Assembly: GCA_043803805.1 (NCBI GenBank)
Contig: JAZDJP010000098.1
Location: 8,444-72,443, forward strand
Reading direction: 5' to 3'
From: JAZDJP01 sp043803805
GTDB lineage: Bacteria; Planctomycetota; JAZDJP01
DNA length: 64,000 bases
Each line of letters opens with the position of its first letter. The first letter of the stretch is position 1. The translations under genes were made by a program, and so were the position numbers. The notes below the pieces were generated by a model, which saw nothing but the letters and a program-made list of their open reading frames with translations, did no database searches and had not been told where the DNA came from. Shown one piece after another: positions 42,183 through 50,639 of this stretch.

Positions 42183-44681
42183 ATGTCACGGAAAGACCCG
42201 TTCTTTCTGCGCGGAATCCCGCTGGTCGCGGCGTGGATGTGGGCTTCGGCGAGCTTCGGCGCCGGGTCACAACCCTTCGACTCCGCTCAGGGCCTTGAGC
42301 CTGCCGAACGGCCCGTGGAACGGCCCGCGCCGGCGCCCCCCCCGAACCGGGCGGGACCCGGGAACGTCCTGGTGGTTTACAACGCGGCCGGCGAGGATCG
42401 CGACCGGAACGGCCAGCCCGACGGCCGCGAGGCCGCCGAGTACTATGCCCAGCGCCGGGGCGTCCCGCCCGAGAACCTGCTCGCGCTGGAGATCAAGCCC
42501 GGCGAGACGGTTGATTACAAAACCTTTTACCAGAAGATCCTGACGCCCGTCCGCGAGAAACTCCACGCCAAGGCCGCCGACGGCAAGCCCTTTGCCGACC
42601 GCATCCTCTATATCCTCCTGACCCCCGGCGTCCCCACCACCGTGAACACCCACCACGGCGCCCAGGAGCATCCCCTGCTGACCGGCGGCAACTACGGGGC
42701 GGACCGGCGCTCCGTGGACCAGTGGCTCATCGCCGTCGAGGAGAACTTCGCCGCCGGCTGCGATCCGGCCACCGGCAAGCCCGGAGCGATGCGCCGCATC
42801 CGCGTCGGCGAGGTCCGCGCCTTCGGCCAGCCGCTGAGCCACTTCGAGCACTGGGGCCAGGCGATCTCGCGGCTCCGCGTCGGGAAGGGCTTCCTCGGGG
42901 AAATCGTCCTCGACCGGGAGGGGCGTCTCGGCGACCTGATCGTCGAGGGTCTCGGCAAACTCGGCGACGCCGAGATCTGCGCCCGGCTGGGCGACATCGT
43001 GATCGGGAAGACCGGCAAGCTCGCCAACGCGCCGCTCGGCGAGTCCCGGCTCGCCGACCTCACGGTCGCGGGGATCGGCAGGATCATTGACCTGCCCGTC
43101 GGCGCGGGCAAGCTCGGCGACATCGCCGTCAGGAAGCACGAGACGCTCGCCGACGTCCGGGTGGGCAAAGACGCCCGGCTCGGCGACGTTCCGGCGCCGG
43201 GCGCCGGGAAGCTGGCGGACATCGTCTACGGCCGGGGCCGGCTCGGCGAGATCGAGATCCGGGTCAAGGAGAAGGACGCGGAGAAGGTCCTCACGCTCGC
43301 CGACGTGGAGGTCCGCTTCCCGCCCCTGGGCTCGATCTTTCGGCAGGTGCTCCTGCCCGTGGGCGGCGATTTCACGGAGAAGGAGCCGACGAGCTTCAAG
43401 GACCTGCGCGCGCGGGACGCCAGGCTCCAGGGCCTCTACCTGGTGACCCGGCTGGGCAGGGACCTGGACTCCGCCCGGCGCGCGGTCGACGGCGCGCTCT
43501 ACGCCGAGCGCCACCTGCGCGGCGGCGAGAGCGGGCCGGAGATGGCGATCTGGCTCGACCAGAAGTTCAACTTCGCCGGGGATCAGGTCGCCTCCCAGGC
43601 GGCCTGCGCGGCCGAGGTCCATCCCGGAGGGGGGCTCTTCGAGCCCGGCAGGCCCGGCCCTCTGGGCCCCTGGAAGTTGGTCATTGACAACCAGAGCGCC
43701 GAGGTGGGCTCCCGGCCCGGGGAGCCCGCCGACGCCCCGGCGCACAAGCCGGAATCCAGCGCCAAGGTCAAGGCGGTCGAGGGCCGCTTCCTTGTCCTGG
43801 CGCCCGGGAAGCTCGGCGACGGGGAGACACCCATGGCCTCGTACTTCTGCCCCGGCTGGGAGGTCGCCGCGAAGGCCGGCGGGGCCAGAGCCGAAATCCG
43901 CGCGGTGGATGTGAAGGCCAACCGCCTGGAGCTCTCCTCGACCGAGGGTTTCAAGGCCGGCGACGACGTGGTCTCCTCCTGGACGGGAACTTTCCCGGCC
44001 AGGGACTGCTTTTTCTTCTTCGGCTTCTACGGCCTGGGCCGGTACGAGGACGTCTTCGCCTTCCCGCCGGGCGCGATCGGCATCCACGTGGACAGCTCCT
44101 GCATGAGCTGGGCGCGCGGGGCGCTCTCGCGCGGCATCGCCGCGACCTACGGGGTGGTCAACGAGCCCTGCTCCTCGGGCATCCCCTACGGCCACATGGT
44201 GCTTTCGGCGCTCTCGCGCGGAAACGACCTGGCCGAGGCCATGCTGGGCGGCACTCTCTGCGCGCAACGCTGGGCCGGGGTCACTTTCGGCGACCCGCTC
44301 TACGCGCCCTTCCGGGGGACCAGGACCCCGGACGCCGCCAAGCCCGTCCTCGGCCAGGTCGCCGCCAACGCGGAGCCCGGCGGCGCGCGCATCACCGCGC
44401 GGCTGGGCGGGGCCGACGACGACGAGCTCGCCGACGTGGCCCTGTTCAAAATTGAATACGGGCCGGACACCAACTACGGCCGGAAGCTCGACTTCATCGA
44501 GTGGCCAGAGCCGGAGAATCCGGCCCTTGGCGTCAAGCTCCGCGACTACTCCGGCTACGCGAGATTCTGCTCGCGCCGGGTGACCGGGCTCGAAAAGGGC
44601 AAGACCTGCCACTACCGGGTGACCGCCCGCGACCCGGCGGGGAACGAATCCGTCGGGGCCGACGGGACGTTCACGTATTAA
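42183..44681 (+). CDS. TIGR03790-family exported protein with beta-solenoid-like insert
   Basis: An 832-residue exported protein. A signal peptide (about 1-26) is followed by NVLVVYNAAGEDRDRNGQ and AAEYYAQRRGVPPENLL, the TIGR03790 opening. The family C-terminal block GAIGIHVDSSCMSWARGALS to TFGDPLYAPF is also present (about 640-735), then a fibronectin-like tail (about 745-832). Between them, about residues 230-380 hold some eleven copies of a 10-11-residue repeat of the form GKLGDIxVG, which I do not expect in the family. A CTTCGAC...CTGCCGAAC repeat is translated near residues 31-42. ATG 42183 has GGGG 8 bases upstream. The biochemical role of the family is unknown; a gingipain/caspase-like fold has been suspected. 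Confidence 0.8.
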   Translation: MSRKDPFFLRGIPLVAAWMWASASFGAGSQPFDSAQGLEPAERPVERPAPAPPPNRAGPGNVLVVYNAAGEDRDRNGQPDGREAAEYYAQRRGVPPENLLALEIKPGETVDYKTFYQKILTPVREKLHAKAADGKPFADRILYILLTPGVPTTVNTHHGAQEHPLLTGGNYGADRRSVDQWLIAVEENFAAGCDPATGKPGAMRRIRVGEVRAFGQPLSHFEHWGQAISRLRVGKGFLGEIVLDREGRLGDLIVEGLGKLGDAEICARLGDIVIGKTGKLANAPLGESRLADLTVAGIGRIIDLPVGAGKLGDIAVRKHETLADVRVGKDARLGDVPAPGAGKLADIVYGRGRLGEIEIRVKEKDAEKVLTLADVEVRFPPLGSIFRQVLLPVGGDFTEKEPTSFKDLRARDARLQGLYLVTRLGRDLDSARRAVDGALYAERHLRGGESGPEMAIWLDQKFNFAGDQVASQAACAAEVHPGGGLFEPGRPGPLGPWKLVIDNQSAEVGSRPGEPADAPAHKPESSAKVKAVEGRFLVLAPGKLGDGETPMASYFCPGWEVAAKAGGARAEIRAVDVKANRLELSSTEGFKAGDDVVSSWTGTFPARDCFFFFGFYGLGRYEDVFAFPPGAIGIHVDSSCMSWARGALSRGIAATYGVVNEPCSSGIPYGHMVLSALSRGNDLAEAMLGGTLCAQRWAGVTFGDPLYAPFRGTRTPDAAKPVLGQVAANAEPGGARITARLGGADDDELADVALFKIEYGPDTNYGRKLDFIEWPEPENPALGVKLRDYSGYARFCSRRVTGLEKGKTCHYRVTARDPAGNESVGADGTFTY

Positions 44682-44719
44682 GAAACTATCTTGTCCGACA
44701 GTAAGGCCATGAGGTACTG

Positions 44720-46192
44720 ATGGGACGGAAAACGACAGCGCAACAGATATGGATCGGCTGGGACCAGCAGGATATCACACCCTCCAAGCCGGCGGAACTG
44801 CAGGGACAGTATTACCAGCGGGTTTCCGGATATGTCCGGGACCCTCTGAGCGCAACGGCCCTGGCGCTGGAGTCGGCGGACCGGCGCAATCAGGCGATCC
44901 TGGTCTCGGTCGATCTCTTGCTGGTTGAGAGGGAGTGGCAGGAAACCCTGAGAAACCGGGTCAGATCGAGAATCCCGGATTTTGATGTTTCCCGGCTGCT
45001 CATCAACGCCACCCATGTGCACAGCGCTCCGTTGCCGACACCCACTTTCCCGTGGTGGACGCCGGACGACAAGACCATGACGCCGGAGGAATGCCATGCG
45101 TTGCTCATGGATCGCATGGGGAAGGCGGTGGTGAACGCCTGGCGGAGGCGCAAACCGGGCGGGATCAGCCCGGTGCTCGGCCATGCGGTGGTTGGGCATT
45201 GTCGCCGGGCGCTCTATGCCGACGGATCGGCCAAAATGTATGGCGAGACCGCGCGGGATGATTTTGCCGGCATGGAAGGAAATGAGGATCATGGGGTTGA
45301 TATGCTTTTCTGCTGGGATCGCGGGAAGCGTTTGACCGGGATTGTCGTGAATCTGGCTTGTCCGTCTCAGGTCATGGAGTCGGCCTACTGCATCAGCGCG
45401 GATTTTTTCGGAGAACTGAGGCGGCAGATTCATCGGAGGTATTCGAAGCGGCTGTTTGTCCTGTCGCAGGTCAGCGCGGCGGGAGATCAATCTCCGCGCG
45501 ACTTGACTCGCCGCTACCGCGGAGAACCCAACTTCTGGAGTGAGGAGGGTCTGGGCGCGATCGGCAGGCGCCTGCTGGGGGCGGTGGACGGCGCGTATCC
45601 TGCCGCCAGGCGAAATATCCGGCAAAGACTGGTCTTCCGTCACTCCGTCCAACGCCTCCGCCTGCCGCTGCGCAGGGTAACTCGTGAAGAATACAAGCAG
45701 GCGGAGACCGTTTTGAGGAGATTGACGGCACGCGAGCCCAAACGCCCGAACTCGCCGGTTTCGGCATACGCCCGTTTTGTCCGGGAAGTGCACGCCAACG
45801 AGAAAGCGCGGCGGCACGGACCTTTTGACAATAAGGATCGGGCGTTCGTAATCATGCGGAACAATGAAGCCGTGATCGAGCGTTACCGGATTCAGAATCG
45901 GCGGCGCTTTTTCCCCATGGAACTGCACGTCATAAGGCTCGGCGAGGTGGCGCTGGCCGGCAATCCTTTTGAACTGTACCTGGATTACGGGCATCAAATC
46001 AAGGCGCGAAGCAACGCCCAGCAGACGTTTGTGATTCAGTTGGCCGGCGATTGCGGGAGATACCTGCCTTCCGCCAGGGCCGTGGCCGCGGGCGGCTACG
46101 GGGCGCTCGTCAGCAACGGCCATGTGGGACCGGAAGGCGGCCGGATCCTGGTTGATGAAACGGTCGGGGCGATCAATTCCCTGTGGGCGTAG
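44720..46192 (+). CDS. Neutral ceramidase-like hydrolase
   Basis: A 490-residue protein whose N-terminal half resembles the catalytic domain of neutral/alkaline ceramidases: GWDQQDITPS at the start, ILVSVDLLLVE, and the metal-site-like ATHVHSAP. QVSAAGDQSPR fits the region of the family nucleophile. No signal peptide is seen, unlike most secreted ceramidases. It opens a four-gene run with the sugar kinase, isomerase-like protein and GH20, so its amide or ester substrate may be glycan-linked. GAGG lies before the ATG. Confidence 0.7.
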   Translation: MGRKTTAQQIWIGWDQQDITPSKPAELQGQYYQRVSGYVRDPLSATALALESADRRNQAILVSVDLLLVEREWQETLRNRVRSRIPDFDVSRLLINATHVHSAPLPTPTFPWWTPDDKTMTPEECHALLMDRMGKAVVNAWRRRKPGGISPVLGHAVVGHCRRALYADGSAKMYGETARDDFAGMEGNEDHGVDMLFCWDRGKRLTGIVVNLACPSQVMESAYCISADFFGELRRQIHRRYSKRLFVLSQVSAAGDQSPRDLTRRYRGEPNFWSEEGLGAIGRRLLGAVDGAYPAARRNIRQRLVFRHSVQRLRLPLRRVTREEYKQAETVLRRLTAREPKRPNSPVSAYARFVREVHANEKARRHGPFDNKDRAFVIMRNNEAVIERYRIQNRRRFFPMELHVIRLGEVALAGNPFELYLDYGHQIKARSNAQQTFVIQLAGDCGRYLPSARAVAAGGYGALVSNGHVGPEGGRILVDETVGAINSLWA

Positions 46193-46216
46193 ACGGCAAG
46201 CGGGCAGGATACAACG

Positions 46217-47704
46217 ATGAAATACGCGTTGGCGCTGGATGTCGGCACGACATCTCTGAAAGGCGTCCTTTTTGACGCGCATGCGGGGATCGCGGCTGCC
46301 GCCCTGCAGGAATACGAATTAAGCAAACCGAAACCGGATATTGTCGAGATGGACGCCGGGATCTATTGGAGCGCGGCCCGGCGTGTCATAAGGAAAATAC
46401 TGCATCAGAGTCGGATCAGTCCCCGCCGCATCATCTCCGTCGGGATCACGAGTCAGGGCGAAACCCTGCTGGTGCTGGATAAGCAAGGCCGTCCGTTGCG
46501 CAAGGCGATTGTGTGGCTGGATAATCGTTCCGGCTACGAGGCGGATGAAATCGGCCGGGCATTGGGACCGGATGCCATCTACCGGATGACCGGTCAGCAG
46601 GAAATGATCCCCACATGGACGGCCACCCGCATCCTCTGGCTACGGCGCCATGAGGCCGCTGTTTTCCGGAAGGCCCGCAAATACCTCCTCGCCGGGGATT
46701 ACCTGATGTACAGGCTCACCGGCAAGTATGTCACGGACCGGGCATTGAATCCTTCCACCCTCTACTTTGACATCCGCAAAGGCGAATGGTGGCCGGCCAT
46801 GCTGGGATTTCTCGGCATTGACGCCGCGCATCTGCCGGCACTGGCGGATTCCGGTTCGGCGATCGGAACGGTCAGTCCGGAGGCCGCCGCCGTCACCGGG
46901 CTGACCGCCGACACGCTCGTGACCACGGCGCCCATTGACCAGATCGCGGGCGCGATCGGCGCCGGCAACATTGCGCCCGGGATGATCACGGAAACCACCG
47001 GGGCGGCGATGGCGTTATGCGCGTGCGTGAAGAAGCCGACCTACGATCCTGGAAGGAGAGTCGGTCTTTACTGCCATGCGCTGAGGGGGAACTATGTGTT
47101 GCTGCCCTGGGCTCCCGTCGCCGGAATGGCATTGCGGTGGTTTCGGGACGAATTGGGCGGAGGCCTTGATTACCATGCGCTCTGTCAGGCGGCGGGCCGC
47201 GTGCCGCCCGGCGCGGACGGGTTGATGATATTCCCCCATTTATGCGGCGCCGGTTGTCCGGATGTGAATCCCCGGGCCAAGGGCGTGTTCTGGGGCATCG
47301 CTCTCGGGCATACCCGGGCTCATTTTACGCGGGCCATTCTCGAAGCGACGGCCTTCATGCTGAAGGGCAACCTGGAATTGCTGAACAATCTCGGTTTTGA
47401 CGCGGCGGAAATCAGATCGCTCGGCGGGGCCGCCCGCAGTGATCTGTGGCTTCAGATCAAGGCGGATGTCTGCGGGAAAAGGATGCTGGCCATGGAATGC
47501 GCCGAAACGACCTGCCTCGGCGCCGCCATGTTATCGTTTGTGGGGAATGGGACCTATCGCAATCTGGCGGAAGCGGCTGCCCGGATGGTGAGGGTCCGGC
47601 GAACGATCAGGCCGAATCCGCGCTCCGCCAGGGCCTATGCCGGGATTTACGATCGGTATTGCCGGTGTTATGATCGGATGAAGGGATTGTTCCCGTTGAG
47701 ATGA
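46217..47704 (+). CDS. FGGY-family carbohydrate kinase
   Basis: A 495-residue sugar kinase. DVGTTSLKGVLFD is the first phosphate-binding loop, VWLDNRSG and GDYLMYRLTG are typical of the xylulokinase/gluconokinase branch, and TETTGAAMALCAC plus GGAARSDLWLQI build the ATP site. It would phosphorylate a pentulose, hexulose or sugar acid. The adjacent isomerase-like gene suggests it acts on that enzyme's ketose product. AGGA lies 8 bases before the ATG. Confidence 0.9.
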   Translation: MKYALALDVGTTSLKGVLFDAHAGIAAAALQEYELSKPKPDIVEMDAGIYWSAARRVIRKILHQSRISPRRIISVGITSQGETLLVLDKQGRPLRKAIVWLDNRSGYEADEIGRALGPDAIYRMTGQQEMIPTWTATRILWLRRHEAAVFRKARKYLLAGDYLMYRLTGKYVTDRALNPSTLYFDIRKGEWWPAMLGFLGIDAAHLPALADSGSAIGTVSPEAAAVTGLTADTLVTTAPIDQIAGAIGAGNIAPGMITETTGAAMALCACVKKPTYDPGRRVGLYCHALRGNYVLLPWAPVAGMALRWFRDELGGGLDYHALCQAAGRVPPGADGLMIFPHLCGAGCPDVNPRAKGVFWGIALGHTRAHFTRAILEATAFMLKGNLELLNNLGFDAAEIRSLGGAARSDLWLQIKADVCGKRMLAMECAETTCLGAAMLSFVGNGTYRNLAEAAARMVRVRRTIRPNPRSARAYAGIYDRYCRCYDRMKGLFPLR

Positions 47705-47713
47705 GGACACACC

Positions 47714-49069
47714 ATGCGAAAAATCAGAGCTGGATTCGTCGGTTTTGGAGAGGTCAATACACCCCGCGCCATGATTGAACGGCTGTGCCGTGAGGCCCGC
47801 CGCCAGGCGGAATCGGAAGAGATCGACATCGTCTGGACGGAGCCGGTCAGCGATGACCCGCAGGGGAAGGATGTGGCGCGCGCGATCGCCGATTTGTCCG
47901 GCCAGGAATTCGATCTGCTGATCGCGTGCGTGGCCGGCTGGATTCCCTCCCATGCCGTGATCGGTGTTCTGGACCATTTCCGGCACAAGCCGATTCTGCT
48001 TTGGGGCCTCACCGGCTGGATGGAAGGGGACCGATTGGTGACAACGGCCCCGCAGGCCGGCACGACGGCACTGCGCAAACCCATGGAAGACATGGGCTAC
48101 ACGTTCAAGTATGTCCCCACTTTCCGGGATATGGCGCCCGCCCTCCGGGAGGTTGCCGATTTCGCGAAGGCGGCCCGCGCCGCCGCGCTGCTGCGCGGAG
48201 CCCGCATCGGCAACATGGGGTATCGCGATATGAATCTCTATGCGACCCTCCATGAGGGCGTTTCGCTAAGGGCGCAGATCGGACCGGAAGTGGAAGGCTT
48301 CGAAATGCTGGAGGTCTCGCAAATCATGGGGACGCTCGATCCGGGCGAGATCGACCGGATGATAAAGAAAATCAGGCAGCGCTGGACCTTCGTGAAACCG
48401 CCGATGGATGAGACGTTGCGGAATACGGTGAAACTGTACCTGGCCATCAAGAGGAAAATCGCCGAGCGCGGATATCAGGCCGTATCGCTGATGGATGTGG
48501 ATGGCGTCAAGAAACTGTTCCGGTTCGCTCCGGCAGGCGCCTTCATGCTGATCCACGAGGAGGATGACATCTGCACCATTCCGGAAAACGACACGTTGGG
48601 CTCCGTCACCCAGTTGATGGTTCGCTATGTCACCGGACAAGTCGCCGCCTACCTGGAGTTCTATGAATTCCTGAACAGGGGCGTGCTGATGGGTGTACCG
48701 GATTATGTGCCCTCCCGGATCGTCGAAGGCGCCGTAACGGTAATGCCGACCGCGTTCGGCAGTTTTGGCGAGGGACTGCTAAATGTCTCCCGGCTGAAGA
48801 CCGGCCGGGCAACGATTGCCCGGCTCACCTGTACCGGCAATCGGTACGGCATGCATATCGCCACGGGCGAGGCCGTCGCTCCGCGCAAATGGGAGGAGGC
48901 CGGCTGGAAGCCCCCGGCCCCGCAATTGCCCAGCCTGGAAATAGTCCTTGATGATCCGGTTCAGGACTTTGCGCGGAAAGTGCTCGGACAACATTACATC
49001 CTGTCGTACGGCGATAACCGCGCCGCCTTGATGGACCTTTGCAGGATCTTGAAAATCGAGGTGATGTAG
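47714..49069 (+). CDS. L-fucose/L-arabinose isomerase-like protein
   Basis: A 451-residue protein of the fucose/arabinose isomerase-like superfamily. The N-terminal Rossmann-type half has LIACVAGWIPSHAV, with GNMGYRDMNLY in the middle, and the C-terminal half contains the metal-site-type stretch TGNRYGMHIATGE. It most likely interconverts an aldose and ketose for the kinase encoded 9 bases upstream. The exact sugar is unknown; these distant members are often misnamed. Confidence 0.8.
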   Translation: MRKIRAGFVGFGEVNTPRAMIERLCREARRQAESEEIDIVWTEPVSDDPQGKDVARAIADLSGQEFDLLIACVAGWIPSHAVIGVLDHFRHKPILLWGLTGWMEGDRLVTTAPQAGTTALRKPMEDMGYTFKYVPTFRDMAPALREVADFAKAARAAALLRGARIGNMGYRDMNLYATLHEGVSLRAQIGPEVEGFEMLEVSQIMGTLDPGEIDRMIKKIRQRWTFVKPPMDETLRNTVKLYLAIKRKIAERGYQAVSLMDVDGVKKLFRFAPAGAFMLIHEEDDICTIPENDTLGSVTQLMVRYVTGQVAAYLEFYEFLNRGVLMGVPDYVPSRIVEGAVTVMPTAFGSFGEGLLNVSRLKTGRATIARLTCTGNRYGMHIATGEAVAPRKWEEAGWKPPAPQLPSLEIVLDDPVQDFARKVLGQHYILSYGDNRAALMDLCRILKIEVM

Positions 49070-49108
49070 GGCCATGATCCGGCCGGCCCGCGGGGAGAGA
49101 GGTATCGC

Positions 49109-50533
49109 ATGAAAATCAACGGCTTCATGATCGATTGTTCGCGTCTGTTGGAACCCAAAGACTACTACTACCGTCTTTTGGAATTCATGGCCCGCTGGAA
49201 GATGAACACCCTGCTCCTCCATTTTTCGGACGACGAGGGGCTTGCTCTTAAACTGAAAGGGTTCGAGAGCATGGCTCTTCCCGAAGCGCTCTCCGAAAGC
49301 GACATCCGGAAACTGGTCGCCTTTGCCCGCGCCCGCGGCATTGACGTCATCCCGGAATTGGAATCCTTCGGCCATGCCGGATACATCATCAGCCAGAAGC
49401 GCTACCGGCACCTCGACGTGTCCGGCAACTCGGTCGATCCTCTCCACAAGGACACACTCATGCTCATGCGGCGGCTCATCCAGACCGTGGCGCGTGTATT
49501 TCCTTCCAGATACATCCATCTCGGTTGCGATGAGGTGGATATCGGCGAATACTGCCGGCAACGCAATCTGTCCGTGGAGAAAACGTGGTCGGACTACGTG
49601 AATCAGATCATCGGCATCGCGCACGAAGCCGGAAAAATCCCCATGATCTGGACGGACACCATCCTGAAGCATGAGGAGATCGCGCGCCAACTGCGAAAAG
49701 ACGTCGTACTCGTCTACTGGTGGTACTATGAACACCGCAAGGACGACGCCCGGTATTACGAACACCGCAAGTATAACGCCCTCCCCCGGCTGAAGGCGCG
49801 CGGATTCCGGGATTTCATCGTGGCGCCTTCGATTGCGTGGAACCGGGGCGGCCTGTTCCTTCCGACCCGCCTGACCCTCGGGAACACCGACCGGATGCTG
49901 GTCATCGGCCGGAAGCACAAGGCCACCGGGCTTATCAACACGGCCTGGTCCCCCTACCGCTATCTGCAGAACGCCCTGTACTACGGCATCGCCTACAGCG
50001 CCTTCGCCGTCCGAAAAGGCGCCCCTCCGGACAGGAGGCAATTTAACGCGACGTTCGCCCGCAAGACATTCGGCACGGCGCTCACTCCCGCGCTGGAAAC
50101 ATTTCTATCGGCATGGCCGGCGCTGGCCATCAACGGGAAAACGATCGCCCCCCGGCTCACCGAATCCCCCATCGCGTTTTCCGCGAATGAACTCCGGCAT
50201 TTGCGGATTGTGCGCCGGATGGGAAAGCGCGTTCTGCGCGCCGCCCGGGACTACACGCCGCGCGCCAACCGGGAAATCTGGCACGGTATGGTTCTGGCGG
50301 CGCAGTGCGCGTGGCTTTGCGCCGAAAATCTCTTCCTGCGGCTTGCCGACAACCCGTCCGCCGAACGAAAAGCCGAATACCGCCGCCTGCTTTCCGACAC
50401 CCTGCGGGCCATGAACGCGGAATGGGACCGCACGCGATATCCCGATGATCCGCAAAAGACAAAACCCTTTTCCCAGGGTGACCGCTCGCAGTACGCGATG
50501 CTTTTACTTCACGATCTTCCGCGCGTGACTTGA
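49109..50533 (+). CDS. Glycoside hydrolase family 20-like beta-hexosaminidase
   Basis: A 474-residue TIM-barrel protein. FMARWKMNTLLLHFSDDEG and IPELESFGHAGY match GH20, and HLGCDEVDIG carries the catalytic Asp-Glu pair (D141, E142) used for substrate-assisted hydrolysis of N-acetylhexosamines; Cys replaces the usual second Gly. There is no signal peptide or N-terminal GH20b domain, so it probably works on imported oligosaccharides. GAGAGAGG lies upstream of the ATG. It is the last gene of the accessory block before mlaD. Confidence 0.82.
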   Translation: MKINGFMIDCSRLLEPKDYYYRLLEFMARWKMNTLLLHFSDDEGLALKLKGFESMALPEALSESDIRKLVAFARARGIDVIPELESFGHAGYIISQKRYRHLDVSGNSVDPLHKDTLMLMRRLIQTVARVFPSRYIHLGCDEVDIGEYCRQRNLSVEKTWSDYVNQIIGIAHEAGKIPMIWTDTILKHEEIARQLRKDVVLVYWWYYEHRKDDARYYEHRKYNALPRLKARGFRDFIVAPSIAWNRGGLFLPTRLTLGNTDRMLVIGRKHKATGLINTAWSPYRYLQNALYYGIAYSAFAVRKGAPPDRRQFNATFARKTFGTALTPALETFLSAWPALAINGKTIAPRLTESPIAFSANELRHLRIVRRMGKRVLRAARDYTPRANREIWHGMVLAAQCAWLCAENLFLRLADNPSAERKAEYRRLLSDTLRAMNAEWDRTRYPDDPQKTKPFSQGDRSQYAMLLLHDLPRVT

Positions 50534-50639
50534 GAAGATCCCATGAACGATCTCTCCGTCATTCAAAATGAAATCGGAAAATGGATGAAATGAGGCGCTC
50601 CAGGGGATAAAATCCCGCCTTCATTATCAGGGTCATTCC

